From positions 1-5,375 of the forward strand of contig JAAYGZ010000005.1 of the NCBI GenBank assembly GCA_012727515.1: a stretch of DNA of 5,375 bases, given 5' to 3'. Of the stretch, positions 1 to 5,375 are shown piece by piece (position 1 is the stretch's first letter; each line of letters begins with the position of its first letter). Origin of the DNA: Desulfovibrionales bacterium. Lineage in GTDB: Bacteria; Desulfobacterota; Desulfovibrionia; Desulfovibrionales; Desulfomicrobiaceae. The position numbers were made by a program, and so were the translations under genes. The notes below the pieces were generated by a model that was given only the letters and a program-made list of their open reading frames with translations, was not told the DNA's origin and did not search any database.

Positions 1-34
1 GATCTGGAACACGTGCTCACGACAACTGCCGTAT

Positions 35-62
35 TTTACTGTAACCAGTATTTCCTTAAAAT
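35..62 (+). promoter_or_regulatory. Candidate sigma70-type promoter for the mla-like operon
   Basis: A TTTACT hexamer (35-40) and a TAAAAT hexamer (57-62) are separated by 16 bp. They match the sigma70 consensus at 4 of 6 and 5 of 6 positions. They sit in the most AT-rich stretch of the leader, upstream of the first operon gene. Transcription would start near 68-70 and leave a leader of about 155 nt. The -35 box and spacer overlap a small dyad, TACTG-4-CAGTA (37-50). This is a prediction from consensus only, and another start site is possible. Confidence 0.4.
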
Positions 63-73
63 AAAAATAGCAT

Positions 74-91
74 ATTCAGGTCAACCTGAAT
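74..91. promoter_or_regulatory. 18-bp perfect palindrome, operator-like
   Basis: ATTCAGGT and ACCTGAAT are perfect inverted 8-bp half-sites separated by CA. The site lies 11 bp after the candidate -10 box, so it would cover about +5 to +22 of the transcript. That is a usual place for a repressor operator. As RNA it could also form a 7-bp stem with a UCAA loop at the 5' end of the mRNA. There is no T-run after it on the plus strand, so it is not a plus-strand terminator. On the minus strand an AT-rich stretch follows, but no minus-strand gene is seen upstream of it. No known regulator motif is recognised. Confidence 0.4.
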
Positions 92-120
92 GATCTGCCG
101 TACATTGTGGCACAGGAACC

Positions 121-167
121 AGCAGGATTCAAGCCTAAACCTGCTTGCTTCGGCATAGGCCAGGCAG
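121..167 (+). other. Leader segment with overlapping inverted repeats (possible structured RNA)
   Basis: Three pairings compete or interlock here. AGCAGG (121-126) pairs perfectly with CCUGCU (140-145). GCCUA (133-137) pairs with UAGGC (156-160). UGC (146-148) and GCA (153-155) close a cUUCGg tetraloop (149-152) that abuts the UAGGC strand. The first two have the interleaved order of an H-type pseudoknot. An alternative 7-bp helix with one G-U pair joins 141-147 to 161-167. This could be a switching leader or chance complementarity in a short GC-rich stretch. No known riboswitch class is recognised. Confidence 0.25.
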
Positions 168-193
168 ATCTTTGCGCTAACTTCCAACTGGAC

Positions 194-215
194 CTCAGGC
201 CAGGCCTGGGATAGG
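194..215 (+). promoter_or_regulatory. Hairpin next to a weak ribosome binding site of the first operon gene
   Basis: CUCAGG (194-199) can pair with CCUGGG (205-210), including one U-G wobble, around a CCAGG loop. The loop region also carries a 10-bp palindrome, CCAGGCCTGG (200-209). The only Shine-Dalgarno-like bases are AGG at 213-215, 8 nt before the ATG at 224 and 5 nt before an in-frame GTG at 221. The hairpin ends just before this weak site and might affect ribosome access. An ATG-TGA start-stop pair at 219-224 also overlaps the start region. Confidence 0.3.
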
Positions 216-223
216 TTTATGTG

Positions 224-1369
224 ATGCACAAACACCTGACATCTGCCCCATCACGCCCTGCCCTTCAGGTTACGCACCAGGAACAGCAGACCCTGGTTTC
301 TTTGCATGGAGAATTTACCTTGCACAGCACGCCCGCAATTCTGCCACACATTTCCTCTCAGTTGCAGACCATTGGAGCAAACGGGCTGGTGGCAGACCTG
401 GGTCAGGTAACACGCATGGATGACTGTGGCGCACTGGTTGTCCTGGCCCTGGAGCGTGCAGCCCAGGCTCAGAAGCGCACTTTCACCTTGCGTGATATTC
501 CAGATCATGTACGCGAACTCTTCACTTTTTTACGCCTAGACGAATCAATAACTCCAGCCGTGACTAAACCAGACACTCCCAATGTGCTGGCCCGCTTTGG
601 AGAAAAAACACTCTATGTTATGGATCAGGCAATGCAGCATATCTCTTTTGTGGGAGAACTTACTGTAACCATCTGCTCCATTTTTCGTCATCCAACCCAA
701 CTTCGCTGGTCAGATACTCTTCGCTATATGCAAAGCGTAGGCGTAGATGCCTTGCCCATTGTTGCCCTGATCAGCTTTTTACTTGGCCTGATCATGGCCT
801 TTATGTCTGCGGTGCAGCTCCAGCAATTTGGAGCTAATATCTATGTGGCCTCTCTGGTAGCCCTGGCCATGGTTCGGGAACTAGGACCAATCATGACCGC
901 AATCCTGGTGGCTGGCCGTTCTGGATCAGCCTTTGCCGCAGAAATAGGCACCATGAAGGTGTCTGAAGAAGTTGATGCCTTAATCACCATGGGTTTTCAT
1001 CCTACGTTATTTCTGGTAGCGCCCAAGGTTATTGCTTCTGTTCTTGTGGTCCCGTTTCTGGCCCTGTTTTCTAATTTTTTTGCCATTGGCGGAGGCCTGC
1101 TCATTGGCATCAGCGCTCTTGACCTGACCACCCACTCCTACATGGTGCAAACCATGAATACGCTGACTGTTTTTGATATTGCGTGGGGCATGTTCAAAAG
1201 CGCTCTTTTTGCCCTGCTTATTGCCGCTGTGGGCTGCTTCAAAGGCTACCAGGTGCGCGGCGGAGCAGCCAGTGTGGGCCAGGCCACCACATCTGCGGTG
1301 GTCAGCGGCATTTTTCTTATTATTCTTGCTGACTCCATTCTGGCAGTGGTGTTGAGGTACTGGCGATGA
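224..1369 (+). CDS. mlaE: STAS-MlaE fusion: MCE-type ABC transporter permease
   Basis: This is the inner-membrane permease of an MCE-type lipid ABC transporter, 381 aa from the ATG at 224 (an in-frame GTG at 221 adds one residue). MlaE alone is about 260 aa. The extra N-terminus (about residues 13-109) is a STAS domain, the fold of MlaB. The MlaE domain follows from about 125 to the end, with a re-entrant/amphipathic lead-in, a first long membrane segment near 175-196 and further hydrophobic segments near 262-300, 322-342 and 352-378. The family's most conserved cytoplasmic coupling region (about 218-253) is present, with [19 protein letters not shown] and [10 protein letters not shown]. The C-terminal [15 protein letters not shown] block is also typical. 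In the STAS site the usual D-S/T-x-G reads D66-D67-C68-G69, so the Ser/Thr is replaced. The stop overlaps the ATPase start by 4 bp. Family assignment is secure; the exported or imported lipid is unknown. Confidence 0.93.
   Translation: MHKHLTSAPSRPALQVTHQEQQTLVSLHGEFTLHSTPAILPHISSQLQTIGANGLVADLGQVTRMDDCGALVVLALERAAQAQKRTFTLRDIPDHVRELFTFLRLDESITPAVTKPDTPNVLARFGEKTLYVMDQAMQHISFVGELTVTICSIFRHPTQLRWSDTLRYMQSVGVDALPIVALISFLLGLIMAFMSAVQLQQFGANIYVASLVALAMVRELGPIMTAILVAGRSGSAFAAEIGTMKVSEEVDALITMGFHPTLFLVAPKVIASVLVVPFLALFSNFFAIGGGLLIGISALDLTTHSYMVQTMNTLTVFDIAWGMFKSALFALLIAAVGCFKGYQVRGGAASVGQATTSAVVSGIFLIILADSILAVVLRYWR
1354..1358 (+). promoter_or_regulatory. Ribosome binding site for the ATPase gene
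   Basis: GAGGT lies 7 nt before the ATG at 1366, inside the last codons of the permease gene. It supports 1366 as the start and an ATGA stop-start overlap, so the permease and ATPase are likely translationally coupled. Confidence 0.6.
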
Positions 1370-2130
1370 GTCCGACCCAGCCTGTTATCACTGTCAGGGG
1401 CCTGACCATGGGCTTTGGCTCGCGCACCATCCTGGAAAATATCAGCTTTGATATTGTGCCTGGAGAAATTTTTGTCATCCTTGGCGGAAGTGGATGTGGC
1501 AAATCCACGCTGCTTAAACACCTCATTGGCCTCTACCGCCCCTGGGCAGGCAATATAGCCATTACCGGCCTGGCGTTAAATATGGATGATACAATAAGCT
1601 ACAAGCAGATTTTAACCCGCATCGGGGTTATGTACCAGGGTGGAGCGCTCTTTTCCTCCATGACCCTGGCGGAAAACGTGGCCCTGCCCATGTCAGAATA
1701 CACCACCCTCAGCCCTGAGGCCAGAATGGATCTGGTGCGCCTTAAACTACGCCAGGTCGGGCTGGAGGGCTTTGAACACCATTTGCCCGAAGAATTATCT
1801 GGTGGCATGAAAAAGCGTGCGGCCATTGCCCGTGCCCTGGCCCTGAATCCGGAAATTTTATTTCTGGATGAACCATCTGCCGGATTAGACCCTATCAGTT
1901 CCGCAGACTTAGATGAGCTGATCATACGCCTGAACCGCACTCTGAGCACAACGTTTGTCATTGTCACCCATGAGTTGCCCTCTATTTTTGCCATTGCGCA
2001 CCGCGTGATCATGCTCGACAAAACAACCAAATCCATCATTGCTGAAGGCGATCCTCATTTTTTACGAGATCACGACCCACACCCTTTTGTGCGTCAGTTC
2101 TTTAACCGCCAACCAGAACGAGATTGCTGA
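1366..2130 (+). CDS. mlaF: MlaF-like ABC transporter ATPase
   Basis: This is the cytoplasmic ATPase that drives the MCE transporter by pairing with the permease's coupling helices. It has 254 aa, normal for the family. All ABC motifs are intact: Walker [10 protein letters not shown] (40-48), Q-loop Q91, signature LSGGM (144-148), Walker B ILFLDEP (164-170) with catalytic E169, D-loop SAGLD (171-175) and H-loop H202. The signature reads on as [14 protein letters not shown], the form typical of MlaF/Mkl/TGD3 ATPases rather than amino acid importers. The end (about 236-250, with FVRQFF) resembles the MlaF C-terminal extension, which in E. coli MlaF reaches across the dimer toward the neighbouring subunit and MlaB. 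Here the likely partner would be the STAS domain fused to the permease. The start has a good Shine-Dalgarno and overlaps the permease stop. The end overlaps the next start as TGATG. Confidence 0.94.
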   Translation: MSPTQPVITVRGLTMGFGSRTILENISFDIVPGEIFVILGGSGCGKSTLLKHLIGLYRPWAGNIAITGLALNMDDTISYKQILTRIGVMYQGGALFSSMTLAENVALPMSEYTTLSPEARMDLVRLKLRQVGLEGFEHHLPEELSGGMKKRAAIARALALNPEILFLDEPSAGLDPISSADLDELIIRLNRTLSTTFVIVTHELPSIFAIAHRVIMLDKTTKSIIAEGDPHFLRDHDPHPFVRQFFNRQPERDC

Positions 2131-3137
2131 TGGCTTCTGCTCGCATACACTTTACTGTTGGATTATTTATGACTGTTGGTATGCTCCTGGCGACCCTGCT
2201 TATTATCTGGCTGGGCATGAGTTCCTTTTTACGCCAGGGGGAACTGTATGTGACGTATTTTGATGAATCAGTACAAGGGCTGAATATAGATTCTCCGGTC
2301 AAGTATCGCGGCGTGCCCGTGGGCCGGGTCAAGGACATACGTATTGCTCCGGATTATCGCCTTATTGAAGTGCTTATTGTTATTGAAAATCCGTCTATTG
2401 ATGACAAGTTTGCCGAGTCTGTGGCCCGGCTGGCCAGCGTGGGCATTACTGGCGCTATGTTTGTGGAAATAGACAGGCCAAGGTCGAGCCTGGAAAACAT
2501 TGCCCCAGAGCTTTCCTTTGCTCCGCCATATCCGGTTATTGTCTCACGCCCCTCAAACATCAAAAAACTCTTTGGGGAAATTGAAGAAATAGCCGTAAAA
2601 ATTCGCTCCATTGATTTTGAGGGCATCTCCAACCAGGCCATGGCCGCCTTCAGCGCCTTGAATGCAAGCGTAGAAGCAGCGCAGATTGGTGCCATTGCAA
2701 GCGATATCCGCGCACTGCTGGCCACCATAAATACTGCCATGAATCCAAAACGTCTGGAGTCTATCGCCCACAACACCGAACAGACCATTGTCGCTGCCCG
2801 CAATATGGTGACCACAGCCTCCAATGATCTGGCCCAGATCGGCGCTCTGGCTGCACAGCTCCAGAATCTGGTTCAGGATAACCGGCCCCATGTGGACACC
2901 GCAGCCTCTGCCCTGGCTTCTGCGGCAGTAAAAGCAGACACCATGATGACCCAGAGTCAGGCGACCATGGCACAGATGCACATCACCCTCAAAGATGTAC
3001 AGGAACAACTGGCAGCCACAACCTATAATCTGGAGCAGACCACGGCAAATCTCAATGCCCTGATCATCGGCATCAGGGACCAGCCCTCACAACTGCTTTT
3101 TTCTGCGCCCAAGCCCCCACGGCCCATAGAACAATAA
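2130..3137 (+). CDS. mlaD: MlaD-family MCE-domain protein with long helical tail
   Basis: This is the membrane-anchored, periplasmic substrate-binding/tunnel subunit of the MCE transporter, 335 aa from the ATG at 2130. A TTG at 2124 would add two residues but has no spaced Shine-Dalgarno; GAG at 2120-2122 is 7 nt from the ATG. A single N-terminal transmembrane helix (about 8-30) is followed by one MCE domain (about 37-115) with the typical YFDESVQGL (43-51), VKYRGVPVGRVKDI (57-70) and GITGAMFVEI segment (105-114). After a Pro-rich linker, residues about 145-310 are Ala/Gln/Leu-rich and lack Pro for long stretches, which suggests long helices or a coiled coil. The end has RDQPSQLLF (316-324), a motif seen at the end of long-tailed MCE proteins. 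E. coli MlaD is about 180 aa, so the tail adds roughly 150 residues. MCE proteins form hexameric rings, and here the tails could form a needle-like channel toward the outer membrane (inference). Confidence 0.92.
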   Translation: MASARIHFTVGLFMTVGMLLATLLIIWLGMSSFLRQGELYVTYFDESVQGLNIDSPVKYRGVPVGRVKDIRIAPDYRLIEVLIVIENPSIDDKFAESVARLASVGITGAMFVEIDRPRSSLENIAPELSFAPPYPVIVSRPSNIKKLFGEIEEIAVKIRSIDFEGISNQAMAAFSALNASVEAAQIGAIASDIRALLATINTAMNPKRLESIAHNTEQTIVAARNMVTTASNDLAQIGALAAQLQNLVQDNRPHVDTAASALASAAVKADTMMTQSQATMAQMHITLKDVQEQLAATTYNLEQTTANLNALIIGIRDQPSQLLFSAPKPPRPIEQ

Positions 3138-3141
3138 GGAG
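3136..3141 (+). promoter_or_regulatory. Strong ribosome binding site that decides the lipoprotein start
   Basis: AAGGAG shares two bases with the TAA stop of the MCE gene and lies 5 nt before the ATG at 3147. It favours that start over the in-frame ATGs at 3168 and 3216, which lack a clear Shine-Dalgarno. Confidence 0.65.
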
Positions 3142-3146
3142 CCTTC

Positions 3147-3854
3147 ATGCTGACGCATCGTAAAAATATGTATGTATCTTCTGTTACGCCGCAGTCTGTG
3201 TTTTCACAGCGCACAATGTACTTTCCGGGGCAGAATCTCTGCCTTGCTGTTGTTTTTCTCTGCGCTGCCCTTGCGGCCTGCACTCCTGTCAGACAGCCCG
3301 TGCCAGATGTCCGTCAATATACTCTTGAATATCCAAGCCCGGTCCTGACAGGCCCTCGCGCCAAGGCTGTACTGCATGTGGCTCGTTTTGGCGCTGCGCC
3401 AGAATACCGAACAACCAAACTCATTTACCGCGATCAATCCTTTGTCCGACAAGAATACACCTATCACCAGTGGCGAGCCACGCCCCAGATTCTGGCCTCA
3501 GACTTTATACGCCGCGACCTTCATGCCAGTGGTTTATTTACCGCAGTGAATCCGCCCAGTTCAATGATTCCTGCCACGCATGAGATTGAAGGCATGGTGG
3601 AACAATGGCTTGAAGAAGATAGCCCTGAACATTGGCTGGCCACTCTGGAGTTGACCATTACCTTGGTCGATGTACGCGCCTCAGCCAGCCCGGACATGAT
3701 ACTGTTCCAGCGCACATATCAGCATAGTCAGCCCTGCGCCCAAAAAAACCCTGCGGCCGTGGTTGAGGCCATGAGCCAGGCCATGGAAATTCTCTCTGCC
3801 CGGATTATTGCGGATGTTCATGCAGGCATTTTACACGCCAGCCAAAAGCCATAA
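3147..3854 (+). CDS. ABC-type transport auxiliary lipoprotein (PqiC-like)
   Basis: This is a predicted outer-membrane lipoprotein partner of the MCE transporter, 235 aa. A hydrophobic stretch (31-44) ends in the lipobox L-A-A-C with lipidated Cys45, giving a mature protein of about 191 residues. The +2 residue is Thr, which under the E. coli Lol rule means sorting to the outer membrane. The mature part matches the ABC_trans_aux / PqiC (DUF330) pattern: RQYTLEYP (56-63), a VARFGAAPEY segment (78-87), IYRDQSF (93-99), YTYHQWRATP (104-113), then RDLHASGLFTAV (123-134). The final part (about 200-228) is an amphipathic helix. The n-region is unusually long (about 30 residues); starting at Met24 (3216) would give a 21-residue signal but without positive charge or a Shine-Dalgarno. 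The gene follows the MCE gene by 9 bp and closes the operon. It probably caps or docks the MCE tail at the outer membrane, as proposed for PqiC with PqiB (inference). Confidence 0.85.
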   Translation: MLTHRKNMYVSSVTPQSVFSQRTMYFPGQNLCLAVVFLCAALAACTPVRQPVPDVRQYTLEYPSPVLTGPRAKAVLHVARFGAAPEYRTTKLIYRDQSFVRQEYTYHQWRATPQILASDFIRRDLHASGLFTAVNPPSSMIPATHEIEGMVEQWLEEDSPEHWLATLELTITLVDVRASASPDMILFQRTYQHSQPCAQKNPAAVVEAMSQAMEILSARIIADVHAGILHASQKP

Positions 3855-3870
3855 GACCTGACTTATGGCT
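3847..3870. terminator. Shared convergent terminator hairpin containing both stop codons
   Basis: AGCCATAAG (3847-3855) and CTTATGGCT (3862-3870) form a perfect 9-bp stem with a 6-nt loop. The TAA of the lipoprotein gene (3852-3854) and the TAA of the minus-strand membrane protein (3863-3865 on the plus strand) both lie inside the stem. On the minus strand four Ts follow directly, so it works best as a weak terminator for that strand. On the plus strand no T-run follows. Confidence 0.5.
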
Positions 3871-5122
3871 GAAGCAGCACATACGACACCAGGCCTGCAG
3901 GAATAAGCAATAACCCCGGAACAAGAATGCGGGGCAGAATATGCCCTGGATCCTGGTGAAAATACTTGCAGGTCATGAGGTAGCAGATATGCATGGGCGA
4001 GGCCATGATTCCCGCATACCCACTGTACAGGCCCAGGCTTAAAATTGCCGGAATAAGCTGCGGCTCATTCATGGATTGGGCCAGCCCGAAAAGCAGGGGA
4101 AAGGTTGCGCCCACAAAGGCAATGGTAATTCCAGATACAAAGCCAACCAGAAATGGCAGCCCCACACTCAATGCAACCAAGGCCCTGTCTCCGCTCATGG
4201 TCTGGGCCAGGGCCTGCACCACATCACCCTGATGCAACACTTCCTTAAAAATAAACACCGCCGCAATAACTCCCAGCAAGGTCATAGTGTTATCACGCCT
4301 GGCCTCGCGCAGCACAGCCTGCCACTGCGTCCTGGCCAGCCCCAGGCTCACGGCTGAAGCACATATCAGGGCGGCGATAACGCCATATTCCATAGGGCGC
4401 TCTGGCCAGAGAGCAGCGCATATCCATTCTCCGCCAATGGCCCCCACAATGGCCGTGGCCAGGGGCACAGCGCCGATCCAGTCTGTGCGCGCACGCTGTG
4501 ACTGTGGAGTGGGAGGCAAGGCCGGCGCATTGCGCAGGGCAGGTCGTAAAATGCAGACCCAGCCAATGGCAAAGCTGATGATCGGGCCAGCCCACATAAT
4601 GCCCACAATACGTGTTACCGGCATGGCTGCCAGGGATGAAGCCAGAATAATGCCTGGATACAAGGGCCAGGCCAGTTCCCAGAGATGGCGAAACCAATAA
4701 TTGATCAGGGTCTGATCTGTACGTGAAATACGCAATTCACTGGCCGCAGACTCCACCATGGGCGCGGAAAAAATAGCGCCTCCGGGCATGGGTAACAGGC
4801 CGATCAGGGCAGGAAAGAAAACCAGGAGCAATGAACGGGAGCGCACCTGGCCACGAATAGCGCGCATAAATCCTTCAGACTGCCCGGTTGCAGAGTACAG
4901 AGCACTGAAAGCCAGAATAACGGCAATAATTGTGCACAGAATAAAGGCTTCTTCTGTCAATAATGCAGCAGGAACAGCTTTAAGCCACGCCAGCGGGGAA
5001 AGCCCAAAAAACAGGGCCAGCACAAAACTGCCTGCCAGAATAGACAAGGCCAGGTTCCAGCGCAGACGAATCCCGGCCAGCATGATCGCAAAAACAATAC
5101 AAATGGACAGCACAGGGTTCAT
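3863..5122 (-). CDS. DUF401 family polytopic membrane protein (putative transporter)
   Basis: This is an inner-membrane protein of the uncharacterised DUF401 family, which is thought to be related to ion/organic-anion transporters; substrate unknown. I start it at the ATG at 5122 (419 aa). It has GGAG 7 nt upstream (5130-5133) and an ATGA overlap with the preceding gene's stop; an ATG at 5173 would add 17 residues that read across the upstream gene's SEC-C codons. About ten hydrophobic segments are visible, split by a hydrophilic loop at about 194-213. The hallmark [15 protein letters not shown] lies at 109-123, followed by NYWFRHLWE (141-149) and WPLYPG (152-157). The second half has [19 protein letters not shown] (328-346) and [12 protein letters not shown] (367-378). 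The pairing of a Gly/Pro-rich segment in each half fits an inverted-repeat transporter fold (inference). It is the last gene of its unit and converges on the mla-like operon with an 8-bp gap. Confidence 0.85.
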   Translation of the reverse strand: MNPVLSICIVFAIMLAGIRLRWNLALSILAGSFVLALFFGLSPLAWLKAVPAALLTEEAFILCTIIAVILAFSALYSATGQSEGFMRAIRGQVRSRSLLLVFFPALIGLLPMPGGAIFSAPMVESAASELRISRTDQTLINYWFRHLWELAWPLYPGIILASSLAAMPVTRIVGIMWAGPIISFAIGWVCILRPALRNAPALPPTPQSQRARTDWIGAVPLATAIVGAIGGEWICAALWPERPMEYGVIAALICASAVSLGLARTQWQAVLREARRDNTMTLLGVIAAVFIFKEVLHQGDVVQALAQTMSGDRALVALSVGLPFLVGFVSGITIAFVGATFPLLFGLAQSMNEPQLIPAILSLGLYSGYAGIMASPMHICYLMTCKYFHQDPGHILPRILVPGLLLIPAGLVSYVLLQP

Positions 5123-5375
5123 TGTCTTGCTCCACAACATTTCTTGAATTTTTTGCCACTCCCGCATGGGCACAGGGCGTTGCGTCCGATCTTGACCCGC
5201 GTATCATGCTCAGGCCCAGGTTCATGCGTACCGTCCAGATAATACCACTGCCCGTCCCGCAGCTCAAAACGACTGCGTTCCTCCAGGGTCTGGGTTCGTC
5301 CGCCGCGCACAAATCTGGCCTGAAAATGTACCACAGCCTCATTGCCCTGAGTCAAGGCATCCAGCACTTCAAGGC
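5119..5375 (-). CDS. ychJ: YchJ-family (UPF0225) SEC-C protein, C-terminal part, cut by window edge
   Basis: About 84 codons are visible, with the reading frame still open at the window end. An in-frame GTG at 5367 is not the real start, because the similarity to YchJ continues through it. YchJ of E. coli is about 150 aa, so roughly half is seen. Conserved YchJ features appear in order: [29 protein letters not shown] and a terminal SEC-C motif [14 protein letters not shown] (codons at about 5131-5172). That motif has the zinc-binding pattern C-x-C-x8-C-C. The linker between the core and the SEC-C motif is about ten residues longer than in E. coli. The usual N-terminal SEC-C motif would lie outside the window. 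SEC-C motifs bind zinc and often mediate contact with SecB, SecA-like or ribosomal partners; the role of YchJ itself is not established. The stop overlaps the DUF401 start as ATGA, so the two are co-transcribed. Confidence 0.85.
   Translation of the reverse strand, partial: LEVLDALTQGNEAVVHFQARFVRGGRTQTLEERSRFELRDGQWYYLDGTHEPGPEHDTRVKIGRNALCPCGSGKKFKKCCGARQ
5130..5133 (-). promoter_or_regulatory. Ribosome binding site that fixes the DUF401 gene start
   Basis: GGAG on the minus strand lies 7 nt before the ATG at 5122 and within the last codons of the upstream SEC-C gene. It supports the shorter start and coupled translation. Confidence 0.55.

Noticed and set aside
1..93. Reading frame open from the window edge to a TGA at 91-93, possibly the end of an upstream gene
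   Set aside because: Thirty codons are too few to judge. The second half is AT-rich and holds the candidate promoter, another forward frame also stays open to 44, and no family is recognisable.
107..126. Sigma54-like TGGCAC followed by a GC element
   Set aside because: The gap between the GG and GC elements is 11 nt instead of 10 and the TT of the -12 element is missing.
157..205. Direct repeat AGGCCAGGC at 157-165 and 197-205
   Set aside because: Nine bases of a simple, locally common composition with only two copies; no basis to call a regulator site.
200..209. CCAGGCCTGG palindrome as a stand-alone operator
   Set aside because: Ten GC-rich bases can be palindromic by chance, and as RNA the surrounding bases explain it better as part of a hairpin next to the start site.
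2354..3008. Antisense reading frames of about 150 codons within the MCE gene
   Set aside because: They lie wholly opposite a well-supported gene, show no recognisable domain, and fit the shadow frames expected from GC-biased codons.
4287..4700. Plus-strand frame of 137 codons opposite the DUF401 gene
   Set aside because: It is the antisense of a conserved membrane protein and has a low-complexity Ala/Arg composition typical of a shadow frame.

Overview
The window looks like ordinary chromosomal DNA from a Gram-negative (diderm) bacterium. Mixed, moderately GC-rich codon use, a STAS-MlaE fusion, a DUF401 membrane protein and a YchJ/SEC-C protein in one place would fit the Desulfovibrionales or a related delta-proteobacterial group. 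That assignment is an impression from protein style, not from any search. Five protein-coding genes are supported, one of them cut by the window edge. There are no tRNA or rRNA genes, CRISPR arrays or mobile elements.

Left part (1-223): a short non-coding leader. It has an AT-rich candidate promoter, an 18-bp palindrome just after the -10 box, and a set of mutually overlapping inverted repeats that could fold in the mRNA leader.

Centre-left (224-3854, plus strand): a tight four-gene operon for an MCE-type lipid ABC transporter. In order it holds an MlaE-like permease with a fused N-terminal STAS domain, the MlaF-like ATPase, a single-MCE-domain membrane-anchored protein with a long helical tail (MlaD family), and a PqiC-like auxiliary lipoprotein. 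Genes overlap or nearly touch (4 bp overlap, 1 bp overlap, 9 bp gap), which implies co-translation and a fixed stoichiometry. The layout suggests a self-contained trans-envelope lipid path: the ABC core sits in the inner membrane, the MCE ring and helical tail cross the periplasm, and the lipoprotein docks at the outer membrane. The STAS domain stands in for MlaB. No MlaA or MlaC gene is visible, so the set is a mosaic of Mla-type core and Pqi-type periphery.

Right part (3863 to the window end, minus strand): a convergent two-gene unit. A YchJ-family SEC-C protein, whose 5' half lies outside the window, is followed with an ATGA overlap by a DUF401 polytopic membrane protein. The two convergent units are separated by 8 bp, and a perfect 9-bp inverted repeat contains both stop codons and probably acts as a shared terminator.

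Nothing here is a clearly undescribed system. The points most worth checking are the hybrid Mla/Pqi architecture, the altered STAS phospho-site, the structured leader and the stop-embedding convergent hairpin.
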